Assembly: GCA_001970955.1 (NCBI GenBank)
Contig: MPUH01000481.1
Location: 1 to 51,184, forward strand
Direction of reading: 5' to 3'
Length of the DNA stretch: 51,184 nucleotides
Origin: Stentor coeruleus
Lineage: Eukaryota; Ciliophora; Heterotrichea; Heterotrichida; Stentoridae
Shown here piece by piece: positions 37,983 through 47,155 of this stretch (position 1 is the stretch's first letter; every line of letters starts with the position of its first letter). The notes below the pieces were generated by a model that worked only from the letters and a program-made list of their open reading frames with translations, did not search any database and was not told where the DNA came from. The translations under genes and the position numbers were made by a program.

Positions 37983-40241
37983 CTATAAATACCATAAGCT
38001 TTTTCTAAGGTTCGGGCCAGCGTCTTTATGAATGTTTTCCCCTATCATATACGCAAGCTTATGGGATAGCTGGGTAGGCACTGGAAGTTTTATAGCTCCT
38101 TTCCAGTTGTAATACAAGTGACATAAACCGTATGAGAACTTAGCAAGTATCTCTTTGCTTATACTTGAACTGTTTTCCACAATCTTATACTTAACTGGAG
38201 TCGCTGTTCCTTGATTTACCGTTGCTGTGATCATATAAAATGTTGACTCATCACATACCTGGCTATCTAAAATGCAGGTTCCCGCTTTAGGGTTACCCAT
38301 CATATCTCTATTGCTCATAAAAAACCTTTGGTCTATTCTTTTGCATACAACAATATACACAATTTCAGGGTTGTACCCTTGGAAGCTTGAAATGACTTTT
38401 TTTAGCCCAGAAATTTCAATATCCTTAACAATATCTTCTTGTGAATCTCCAACCCCATCTCTATAAACGACAATCAGATTAGGTAAAAATCTCCTTTTGG
38501 TCTCTTCAAAAAAAGTTATTAGCGCTTCATGGAAGCAGCTTTCTGCTGAATTCGAGATTTCCTCACCAATTTTTGGCTGTTTTCTTACTGTTGAATAGTA
38601 TTTTGTGAACTCAGGGTTCAAAGATGCACTAAATGCTAAAATGCTTTCTTTTTTATTAACAGTATCATGATATACATCCATACCTACGACCATTGTTATG
38701 CGTGGTATACCTTCACAATGAGGGATTGTCCATAGCTGAGAGCCGGTTTTCGCGGCAATTTGATGAGCGACATTTGTGAGGACTGACTCGATTTTCTTTT
38801 CATTACTGAATTGTAATGATAACATACATTGTATTGGGATTTCATTATTTGTTGTTATCAGTTTTATGTCTTCATAGGTTTTGTCTCGTCGCTGAAGTAT
38901 TATCACTACAATTTTAGGGATTTCATGCATGAATTTAAGGCTTTCTAAGTATTCACAAAGATATCCACTTGACGAGTACTCAAAATAGTCGACACTTTCT
39001 AGGTTAATCCCAATGTTCCTCATACGAGTTCGTAAGGATTTTTCTAAGAAATTTGCGTTGTTATAGTCTTGGCTTTGATAGCAAATCCGTAGAAGGTGTA
39101 TTGACGTAGGAGTTTTTATAGGGGATCTGATATTGAAGCCCCGCTCTGAGCATTCGAGGGTTTCGTTTTTAAGTTGGATTTTTACTGGGTTGAACTCGAT
39201 AGCTTGGATTCTTATAGGTTTTTTGTCTACTATTAGGCCTTGTTCTTCAGATAAATCCATTCCTTCAGTGGCCATTTTTTCAATGTGCTCTGTTATAGCA
39301 TGATAACGGTCATTCGGGCTGGATTTGTTCGCTTCTCGAACCTGCCGCATCATATTCCCATTCCTTTTAGCGAACTCAGGCACACCGGTCAAGAAGCATA
39401 GCTCTGGGACCACTTTAAGTTCCTGATTTCTCTGCACAGCAATTAATAAAGGCTGACTTAGGTTCTTGATTTTTATTCTATACTGCTGCAAATAATAGTC
39501 TTTTATCGATATCGGCCCTGCTTTAGTATCGAAAACAGAGTTAGGATCTGAGTCGAAATCCACCTTCTGGACTCTGTAAAAACGCTTATTATATTTAGTC
39601 ATGACAATTTGATTATACAAAAAATCGTTCATTTTTTTCCTTCTAAGCTCAGGATTCCTTTCACGTATCTCTTCCATTGCATCAAGAACATTTTTTGTAT
39701 TAATGATTTTACTACAGATATCCATGCACATTGTCATCACTGGGCCTATGCTTGTTACTGTTGCCCTGTAGCCATTCCAGATACTCAACCCAATTTGAGG
39801 GAGTTCTACAGCTTGATCACTGTTGTAAAATGCTGGTTTATTAGTTAATTGTTTGAGCCCAAGAGCTTTTTGTTGCATTTTAATTAGAATGTTTAGGAAC
39901 CAACAGAATTGGTCGCTGCCTTCTTCGATTGCACTGACGTATCTGATGTCTAGTTTGTATTCTGTTGAGTCATGGCCGGCTGTGATTATGCTAAATGGCT
40001 CTTCGAATTTGGTACGGGACACAAGAAAATCGTAGTAATAATAGGTGCCTATGCGATTTTTGATTTGTTGATTGGCACATCGGAGCAGATGCTTTTTGAG
40101 ATCTTTATTGTTGATGTCGACTTCAGGGGTGAAGTCTATGAAGTATCCGTAAATGGTATCTTTGGGTAACTTCTGGAACTTGAACAGATTTGAAATCAGA
40201 CTAACTTCTCTCCCAAATTTTTTTGGAATTTCTTCGTGCAT
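37983..40241 (-). CDS. Piwi-clade Argonaute protein
   Basis: 752 residues, usual Piwi length. The N and PAZ regions occupy about 1-300, with the PAZ at about 170-290. The MID motif IPKIVVIILQRRDKTYEDIK is at 441-460 and the PIWI domain at about 480-750. The catalytic tetrad is visible: Asp522 in VVGMDVYHD, Asp595 in VVYRDGVGDS, a Glu in the 558-567 loop, and His727 in LSHKLAYMIG, so slicer activity is expected. CKRIDQRFF (633-641) and the C-terminal LWYL are Piwi hallmarks. Ciliate Piwi proteins carry scan RNAs or other small RNAs that guide DNA elimination or silencing; which class this one binds is unknown. No introns. TATAA abuts the ATG. Confidence 0.96.
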   Translation of the reverse strand: MHEEIPKKFGREVSLISNLFKFQKLPKDTIYGYFIDFTPEVDINNKDLKKHLLRCANQQIKNRIGTYYYYDFLVSRTKFEEPFSIITAGHDSTEYKLDIRYVSAIEEGSDQFCWFLNILIKMQQKALGLKQLTNKPAFYNSDQAVELPQIGLSIWNGYRATVTSIGPVMTMCMDICSKIINTKNVLDAMEEIRERNPELRRKKMNDFLYNQIVMTKYNKRFYRVQKVDFDSDPNSVFDTKAGPISIKDYYLQQYRIKIKNLSQPLLIAVQRNQELKVVPELCFLTGVPEFAKRNGNMMRQVREANKSSPNDRYHAITEHIEKMATEGMDLSEEQGLIVDKKPIRIQAIEFNPVKIQLKNETLECSERGFNIRSPIKTPTSIHLLRICYQSQDYNNANFLEKSLRTRMRNIGINLESVDYFEYSSSGYLCEYLESLKFMHEIPKIVVIILQRRDKTYEDIKLITTNNEIPIQCMLSLQFSNEKKIESVLTNVAHQIAAKTGSQLWTIPHCEGIPRITMVVGMDVYHDTVNKKESILAFSASLNPEFTKYYSTVRKQPKIGEEISNSAESCFHEALITFFEETKRRFLPNLIVVYRDGVGDSQEDIVKDIEISGLKKVISSFQGYNPEIVYIVVCKRIDQRFFMSNRDMMGNPKAGTCILDSQVCDESTFYMITATVNQGTATPVKYKIVENSSSISKEILAKFSYGLCHLYYNWKGAIKLPVPTQLSHKLAYMIGENIHKDAGPNLRKSLWYL

Positions 40242-40246
40242 TTATA
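40242..40246 (-). promoter_or_regulatory. TATAA directly abutting the Piwi start codon
   Basis: Gene strand GTTATAAATGC. One of five genes with TATAA touching the ATG. Confidence 0.4.
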
Positions 40247-40485
40247 ACCAACTATCCTGATTTTTGATGGCATGGATTTTGATTGGAAAATCGGACTAAA
40301 TGCTATTAGCATAATATAAGCCTCCCAACTCTTAATACATCACCAAAACAATCAATTTCTACCTTAAAAAAATATCCTAAGTCTAAACACCCTAACCAAT
40401 TTTTTACCTATATCACTCAAGACATTTTATAAATTATATTAGACACTAAAAACCCATTCCAATATACTAACCTTTAATAAAGAAT

Positions 40486-40884
40486 TTATAAATCCAAAGA
40501 CTCACTAGTTTCCTTTTTGCTATTTCGAGTTATCGGTTTATGCTGAATGATAATTTTTTTCTTCTTGATCCTTATTGGCTTAGGAGTCTCTTCATTTTTC
40601 ACAACTTTTTTCTGAGGTGAAGGTGAAAAAATATTAATCGAAGGTGATCCAATGCTATCAGCATTATTTTCTATATCTTCAGCTTTAGGGAATAAAACCC
40701 TTTTAGTTTTTTTTGGAGTCCTTTTCTTATAGAATTGCTTGAGGACTTTTTGTAAAGCAACAGGCGTGTATTTATAGTTTTCATTTTTTTCTTTGACTAT
40801 CATGAAGCATTCACGTTCTGGAACTTCTTCACCTTTCAGAAGGTTATAAAGATCATAGAGTTTTTCACGAGCTGATGAGTGCAT
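40486..40884 (-). CDS. small basic protein, unknown
   Basis: 132 residues. The N-terminal about 60 residues look folded and helical (REKLYDLYNLLKGEEVPERE; TPVALQKVLKQFYKK). The rest is Lys-rich and low-complexity, with FPKAEDI and SPSPQKK segments and clusters such as RIKKKKIII that resemble nuclear-localisation signals. The start lies 18 nt after the stop of the RRP1-like gene. A nuclear or nucleic-acid-related role is only inferred from charge. Confidence 0.6.
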   Translation of the reverse strand: MHSSAREKLYDLYNLLKGEEVPERECFMIVKEKNENYKYTPVALQKVLKQFYKKRTPKKTKRVLFPKAEDIENNADSIGSPSINIFSPSPQKKVVKNEETPKPIRIKKKKIIIQHKPITRNSKKETSESLDL

Positions 40885-40902
40885 ATCATTTCTATATATG
40901 TA

Positions 40903-41493
40903 TTACTGTGATATGGCGATGTTGAAAATCCAAGTGCTAATCTCGGGGTTGTTGAGATCTTTCATTCTTAAGAAAATTCTGGAATATATCATGTCAATCA
41001 ATTGCGTAACCTGTACATTCTTAATCATTTCAACAAATGGTTCCAATAACCCAGTCAGCACTTCAAATTCATAATCTTTTATCTCTTCAACATAAACATC
41101 AGCTAAATAATACACTAATCCAATTCCTTTCTCCATACTCCTTATAATAACTTGCTTAATCAATTCATTCCATTTCTTTATCTCCTGGCAGCTCACAGCC
41201 ATTTTAATATTCACCCTGGCGAAAATTCTCATAAAACCCATAACCCTTACCAACTCACTAAGTTCAAGACTTATCCATGAACTCCTAATAAGTTCCATAA
41301 ACGCCAAGTTCCACATAAACTTATCGCTAGCCAAATCAGCAAGTTTAACTATAGATTCATTATAGTCATCAGGGCATCTCTTCACAAATGCGAATAGCCT
41401 CTCACATACTTTTGAATAATCGCCGGGAGCAGCAATCGGTATGTTTTGCCTGGCGAACTGGAGAATTTTCGAAATTTCATCAGTTGAGTTCAT
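40903..41493 (-). CDS. RRP1/Nop52-like ribosome biogenesis protein (tentative)
   Basis: 196 residues, all helical. The order of segments resembles the RRP1 (Nop52) domain. A block like SDKFMWNLAFMELIRSSWIS stands where RRP1 has its helical core. GIGLVYYLADVYVEEI corresponds to RRP1's GVxxHxxDIYLxEL block, and LEPFVEMIKNVQVTQLIDMI to its PFCKIAAKTKDxxLVxxI block. RRP1 acts in nucleolar processing of 27S pre-rRNA. The protein is short because RRP1's C-terminal tail is missing, and the motif match is by memory of the family, so the call is moderate. Compact co-directional neighbours lie on both sides. Confidence 0.5.
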   Translation of the reverse strand: MNSTDEISKILQFARQNIPIAAPGDYSKVCERLFAFVKRCPDDYNESIVKLADLASDKFMWNLAFMELIRSSWISLELSELVRVMGFMRIFARVNIKMAVSCQEIKKWNELIKQVIIRSMEKGIGLVYYLADVYVEEIKDYEFEVLTGLLEPFVEMIKNVQVTQLIDMIYSRIFLRMKDLNNPEISTWIFNIAISQ

Positions 41494-41550
41494 TTGTCTA
41501 TTTGAAAATGGTTATAAACTATGGATTTCATATATAATAAGAATAAGCGA

Positions 41551-41877
41551 TTAGTCTAAATCTTTACCATCTAAAATATTTAAAATGTTCTGGGCTTCTT
41601 CAGGCAATTCAGCTGATGTTTTATCGAATTTCGCCATGTATTCCTTTTGCTCTTCGCTTATTTTTGACATAATATCTTGACGATTTTTGAGCCAGTCTCT
41701 TCGAAATTCACGAGTTTGGATTTCTAAAAGGTCTTTTTCTGACTTAGGTTCATCTGTAATGGCCTTTTCAGGTGGGGTATATTTGATCATAGAGTAGACT
41801 AATAGGCTACCTGCAAAAAATGAGGCAATGCCAAAGCTTATAGAATGTCTTAGCATTTTCCAAGGGTTACCTTTCAT
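41551..41877 (-). CDS. small single-pass membrane protein, unknown
   Basis: 108 residues. A basic N-terminus (MKGNPWKMLRHS) precedes one membrane segment at about 12-29 (SFGIASFFAGSLLVYSMI). A charged helical tail follows (FRRDWLKNRQDIMSKISEEQ). Net-positive N-terminus plus single helix would fit a mitochondrial inner-membrane subunit or assembly factor, but no family is recognised. It opens the minus-strand run that includes the RRP1-like and Piwi genes. Confidence 0.65.
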   Translation of the reverse strand: MKGNPWKMLRHSISFGIASFFAGSLLVYSMIKYTPPEKAITDEPKSEKDLLEIQTREFRRDWLKNRQDIMSKISEEQKEYMAKFDKTSAELPEEAQNILNILDGKDLD

Positions 41878-42099
41878 TTAATATTAGAAATTATATTATT
41901 TAGAAAAGATGTACTTTTTAGAATTATATGATGTTGCAAGGTGGATAAGGGTTTTTAAGATAGAAGCTGATTTTTTGGATTTATGGTTTATAGAAAATTT
42001 AAGCCTAGCAATCGAGAAGGCTGCAATATAAGTATGGTGCTCCTTATAATAAAATACAATAGAGTAATAAATTCACACAATTTCCATATAATATAAAGT
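41878..42099. other. intergenic
   Basis: AT-rich upstream of the 108-residue gene. Nothing supported. Confidence 0.5.
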
Positions 42100-42255
42100 T
42101 TAAAGTAGGTGGTTAAGGTGGCATGGTTCAAACCTTGTCCGATCGAGGTTTGTTTGTCCTACGATCTCTTTCTTCAGGCAGATTCGGTATATTAAACCAC
42201 TCGTTGTCGTTGGTTATATGACTCTTTACTTGGCTGAGGAGGTCTTTACTGTTTC
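42100..42255. repeat. GC-richer repeated element, copy 1
   Basis: About 156 nt matching 50826-50984 in the same orientation. The central block (for example GTCCGATCGAGGTTTGTTTG) is unchanged, and scattered substitutions and a 3-nt length difference occur near one edge. It is visibly richer in G and C than its surroundings. The match covers a short reading frame on the minus strand and continues about 20 nt past its stop. Confidence 0.9.
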
Positions 42256-42259
42256 CCAT
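42128..42259 (-). CDS. 43-residue reading frame in repeat copy 1
   Basis: Complete frame from ATG to TGA: MGNSKDLLSQVKSHI, then NEWFNIPNL, then ERDRRTNKPRSDKV. The homologous frame in copy 2 differs by about five synonymous and four amino-acid changes, and its frame is kept open, which favours past or present coding. Here the ATG falls exactly where similarity to copy 2 ends, so the frame may be a truncated 3' exon that has gained a start rather than a true small gene. Family unknown. Confidence 0.4.
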   Translation of the reverse strand: MGNSKDLLSQVKSHITNDNEWFNIPNLPEERDRRTNKPRSDKV

Positions 42260-42325
42260 ATAATATGATTAAAGCACAGCAAAATGACAACAAGTAAATT
42301 TAGCATTAAATAATTTTTTAAATAT

Positions 42326-42412
42326 CTAATCTATTCTTGGCCTATATTCTGGTCTTTGCTTAACCCCTTGAAAAAGAGGTCCTCTTTCAGTACTTTTATT
42401 TATATTCGGCAT
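42326..42412 (-). pseudogene. 28-codon coding-like fragment
   Basis: MPNINKSTERGPLFQGVKQR then PEYRPRID and TAG. The Pro/Arg-rich pattern resembles short motifs of ciliary microtubule-inner proteins. It lies between the pseudogene at 42695-43120 and the 43-residue frame, all on the minus strand, so the three may be pieces of one former gene. Confidence 0.35.
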
Positions 42413-42694
42413 GCTCACGCTTTTATATTTGGTGCATAAAATGCTATAACAATTTCTAAAACTCTCTGATAAAATTCCTTAACCAAAATCCTAAAATTCA
42501 AATAAATAATTAAAGCATTTTTATTCTAATCAAATACAACGACACACATTGAAAAATCAAGAATATAATAAAAATAAAGTATTTGATATAATTTAGCAGG
42601 CATGCTATTGAAATATATAAAACGTTTTTCATTCACATCCTTTGTTAAGTAATCGGTGGTCTTAACATCTGTTTATCAAAGGCGTGGAAGGAGA

Positions 42695-43120
42695 TTATAG
42701 TTTTTGTTTAGGTTGCTCTATTAAAACACCCATAGCACTCTTACTACGCAATTTCCTTTAACGAGATTTAGTAGGAGGTCTCATTTTAAATTTAGGAGAA
42801 TTAACTGCTTTATAAACCAAAGAGTATTTGCAATCGTAATGGCCAATTGGTGGTAAGCATGTCTTTTGTCTGTGGACTTATAGAATTCTTCTTGAGATTG
42901 AGACATGAATGATATTGTATATTTAAGTCTTTTCTCTTTTATTTCGGAAACCTTAGGCTCTTGTGGGCTTTCATCTGCAGTATATTCTTCTGTAACATCA
43001 AAAAAAGTAGAGTAAAAACTAGAAGAGATTTAATTTTCTTTACTCTTCCTGATAATACTTCATCTCGGTGATTAAGTTTTGAAAACGCTGGGCAATAAGT
43101 TTTCCAAATTTGCTATACAT
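42695..43120 (-). pseudogene. recently disabled gene, possibly ciliary protein
   Basis: From ATG at 43120 (MYSKFGKLIAQRFQNL) the frame stops after 26 codons. Removing a GT...AG stretch of 25 nt (43019-43043) would continue it into DFYSTFFDVTEEYTAD and about 60 further codons. A shift near 42862 then leads to CLPPIGHYDCKYSLVYKAV, and NSPKFKMRPPTKSR, a TAA, and RKLRSKSAMGVLIEQPKQKL. The PPxGHYxxxYSLV pattern is common in ciliary microtubule-associated proteins. At least one frameshift and one nonsense codon remain, and no 15-nt introns repair them, so it is called a pseudogene. An odd intron of 25 nt would be unusual here. Confidence 0.55.
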
Positions 43121-43388
43121 AATTTTATATTGAAAATAAATAGGGTTATAAGATTAAATTATATAGATATTATGTAAAGATTATTTTGAATAATAATGAT
43201 ATTTTACTTGCTATGCTAATATTTCATTATACAATTTTGTTTATTAAATTAACCAAAGACCATTTTTTAGATTTTTTAATAAGATATAATGCTTGTTTGT
43301 AATAAAATCGCAAAAATAATAATTTTATGGTTCACATAAACTAGATGACTGTTATTTAAAATCAAATTAGTTAAGCAAATATAATAAA
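43121..43388. other. intergenic, divergent
   Basis: Very AT-rich leader between the minus-strand pseudogene and the oxysterol-binding-related gene. Nothing recognised. Confidence 0.5.
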
Positions 43389-45518
43389 ATGTATATGGAT
43401 GAAAAAATCTTAAAAGAAGGGATTTTGTAATTCATAATTAGATACAAGCAATCCAGGTTCTTGAAAAGCTGGAAGTCACGCTTCTTTGTTATCACAAAAA
43501 ATAGATTTGCTTACTATAAGAAGCTAAAGGTAAAGGAAATATAGACTGGAAAGCCAAGGAGAGAATATACTATCGCAGAGTTTGACGTTCAGTGGAAAGG
43601 CGAAGGTAAAAAACGGTTTTATATCTTTAATCTTCAGCATAGAGAAGAACCTAAAAAAAACATGCTTGTGCGATGTCCTTCTCAACGAGATGCAGAAGAT
43701 TGGGTGCGCTGCTTTGCTCAAATTTTCGAAGAGGTTGCATTCAATCAACTAGATACATCTGATGCCAATGATGAAATGACGAAACACCCCAACAGTGAGA
43801 ATAGAAAAACAGAAATTATAAAAGAAGATTGTCCTAAATGGGCAGAAGAAGCAGTAAAGCTTTTTAAGAGTTCTGAAAACTGGGAATTAACAGGAGAAAA
43901 TAAATGGCAAAAGGACAAAAAGTGGAAAAAAGTTCTGATCGCTAATGCCACAATGGATATGTGCTCTGAAGCTTTTCTTGATAAACGAGATGAATGGGAT
44001 TTTGTCTTAAAAAACTATAGAAAAATATCAAGTCCAGGCAACACTCGCATATATCATGCCAAATATAAAGATCAAAACATTGTTATGTTGGTGCAGATAT
44101 ATATTGACGTACCTTTTCAAGTGATTGTAAGCATTGAATCAGTACAACATATATATTACCCTTCTAAAATTACCTTCCATGAAATTTACTCTATCATCCA
44201 GCACCCCTTTACTCAAAACTTATGCATGATATCATGCATAACTGATACAAATATGTTTGATATATCAATAAATGCACTTAAAAGCTATGTGGAGATAATT
44301 AACTTCAAAAATAGTAACAACGAAATTCATAGCCTGCATATAGGTGATGACTCAGATGTAAAAGAAGATGAAGTTGATTACTCTAAACCTATGGATTTCA
44401 ATCAATACTTTATCTATGGCCCTGGTGGAGATTATGAAAGAGATCCAATTAACGGAGGCTTATTATTCCTTGACCATGATTTGATTTCGAAGCAAAGAGG
44501 AGTCCTAACTAATATGATTAAACGTATAGGAAAAAATTTGCTTAGTGGTAAAAGTATCATGAACCTTTCATTGCCTGTAAATATTTTCCAAAAATATACA
44601 CTGTTGCAACAAGTTATTATGACTTTCGGCTATAGTCCTATTTTCTTGGAGAAAGCAGCAAAGCATACCGGCTTAGAAAGATTTAAATATGTCGTAACTT
44701 TTGCTGTCTCGGTCTTGCATCTAGCAACAAGTCAAAGAAAGTCTTTTAATCCTATAATTGGAGAAACATATCAAGGATATTTAGGAAAAGCTTATACGTA
44801 TTCTGAGCAGGTTTCCCATCATCCTCCAATTACAGCTTTTCAGATATATGGAGAAAATTTTAATATGCATGGATTTTATGAATTTATGGCGAATACATCA
44901 GCAAATTCTTGCAAAGCTAGACAGAAAGGTCCGGGGATTGTTGTTTTGGATGGACAGCTTTATTATATAACTTTTCCTTTTGTGCTTATAACTGGTATGC
45001 TATTTGGAAAAAGGTATTATAATTGGCAAGGAGTACTTACTGTAACTTGTCCGAGTGAAAATCTGTATAGTGAAATAAATTTTTATCCTGATAAAAAAGG
45101 TGCGATTTCAGGACTTTTTGCTAAAGCTCAGACACCTGCTGATTTTTTTACTGGTTTTATTCATAGGGTAAAAAATACTCATCCGATAATGACTGAGCAG
45201 GGAAGGAAAGCTATGGAGGAATCTGCAAAAAAGAGCTTAGCTAATTATACTGATGATATCGAGGCAGAACTTGGAAAAATTGAAGGTTATTGGACAATGT
45301 TTTTAGATATAGATAATCAGCGCTTTTGGAGTATTGATGAATATCGGCCTTATCTAATCACCTCAGTACCAAATCCTTTACCTTCAGATTCCACATTTCG
45401 CTCTGATCTCAAAGCTATGCAAGAAGAAAATCTTGAAGAAGCTCAAATACAAAAGGATATTCTTGAAAACATTCAAAGACGTGATGCCAAACTGCGACAC
45501 GATCAAAAAAAGCATTAA
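43389..45518 (+). CDS. oxysterol-binding-protein-related protein with N-terminal PH domain
   Basis: Three exons (43389-43426, 43442-43529, 43545-45518) separated by 15-nt introns give 699 residues. ATG at 43389 is used; a second in-frame ATG follows at 43395. Exons 1-2 and the start of exon 3 encode a PH domain: EGILYKQSRFLKSWKSRFFV, then EYTIAEFDVQWKG and DAEDWVRCFAQIF. A linker and a divergent START-like region precede the lipid-transfer domain, which has the family signature EQVSHHPP (about residue 465) and GETYQGYLG. A helical C-terminus follows. ORPs exchange sterol or phosphatidylserine for PI4P at membrane contacts. No FFAT motif was noticed. Confidence 0.93.
43427..43441 (+). other. 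15-nt spliceosomal intron 1 of the ORP gene
   Basis: GTAATTCATAATTAG. Removal joins KEGIL to YKQSRF through a split codon (TT|A), producing the first strand of a PH domain. Confidence 0.85.
43530..43544 (+). other. 15-nt spliceosomal intron 2 of the ORP gene
   Basis: GTAAAGGAAATATAG. Removal joins FAYYKKLK to TGKPRREYTI in frame, within the PH domain. Confidence 0.88.
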
Positions 45519-47155
45519 TTATTTTTCACCAATTTTATAGCTTTATTTTCTTATTTATGGTTATAGCTAAGAATTATTCTTTATATCAATGAGCATGATA
45601 TATTGTAGCCTTACAATTATGGTTATCCTTTTAAGATCATTACGTTCAGTATTAAACTATCTGATTTCAAATATTTCTAAAACAATCTTGGAACTTTCAT
45701 TTATAAACAATTTATCGATTGCAAGTTTTTTCATATTTTCCCGTTTGGTATGCGCAAATTAATGATGATTAGATTATATTTAATTTATTATACTAATGCA
45801 ATGAATTATAAATACAGTTGAAGATATCTCAATTTCAGTTCGATTAAGTTTACCTAAAAACTTTTTGAGAATGCTAAATAAATTTTATGTACTTGTTCAC
45901 TGATCTAAGACTTGATCTTGAGGAAAGATATATTCCATCACTTGCCAAAGCATTCAACGGATAGAGTCAAGGTATAGCAAGTAAAAAACTTTAGTAGTCA
46001 TATAGCGCTGTGACTTCCGCATCTCTACAAAGCTTAAACTCTTTAAATAAATGAAATTTACTCGTAAATTACATAATTAATAATGATAAAACTAAGGAAT
46101 TGTTTATTTTTATCAATATCATATTACTTGAAGCAATATATAATCTATTATCTGGAATATCTATTGTTCTGTCATAATTTTGATAAATGTGATAAGAAAA
46201 TTGCACATTTAATATAATTCTATAAAAAATGTTTACTATTTTATAATCACTTTATTAATATTTTGAAAAAAATCTTATTATAATTGTGTGCTTTGATATC
46301 AAGTAAATAATTAAATTTAGACGTGCTTAATTTTGTGCTAAAAGCTGAAAGTGATAATACCAGAAGCCAACTTCTTATAATATTGAAATTATTGCTTATC
46401 CTAAAATCGAAATGAAGCTTCTCTTAAGGCTATTTTATAAGTATTACAAAATAAGATGCAAATTAAAACTTTTGAACTTGCTATGCTATTTTTTGATTGA
46501 GCTTATAGTAAATAAATAATGAGAAAAAACTCATTATAAAGATAATAGATAGTTAAATAATTATAATATTTTTTACTGTATATATTTACAGTCATTTGTT
46601 GATTTCTAATAAAGTTATACGACTATAAGATAAGTATCAAACTAATTTTCGATTACAAAAAGCCTAAATAAAATAAGTTAATCTCATGATAAATAATAAA
46701 TCTTATAAAAGCTTATCAGATTATATCAATTTTTATTCAATTAAATTATTTATTTAGCAACTCATAATATTCTGTTTTTACATCCAGACATAATTCTTTT
46801 ATTAAAGTAAATCATTTTTTTGAAAAAACGCATAATGAATACTTAAAAAACTACAATTTATACTATTTGTAATAGATTGAAATAACAAAAATGCAAGTCT
46901 AATTTCAAGAAAATCATCACAATAAAATACTTAGTTGTTTAAAAATCTTATTTTCAATCTTAAATTTATATAAAATATTCTAGGTCCTGATTCCTAAAAG
47001 TAATTGGAAATCTAATCTTCAGAAATTCAATAATTTTCTACCCATTACATTTTTTCAAGTCCAAATGTTGATTTCATCAGCAATCCACATTTTCAAGCGC
47101 AAATTATTCATATACTGATTCTAATTTTAAACTAATTTTCCTAATATACTCAGAA
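45519..47155. other. large intergenic region
   Basis: About 1.6 kb, mostly very AT-rich. One GC-richer island at about 45885-46035 contains a 25-codon plus-strand frame (MYLFTDLRLDLEERYIPSLA...) followed by TAG. No gene can be supported from it; it may be a remnant. Confidence 0.5.

Noticed and set aside
42121..42220. Plus-strand frame in repeat copy 1 (MVQTLSDRG...)
   Set aside because: Copy 2 lacks the ATG and has an early stop in that frame, while the minus-strand frame is preserved in both.
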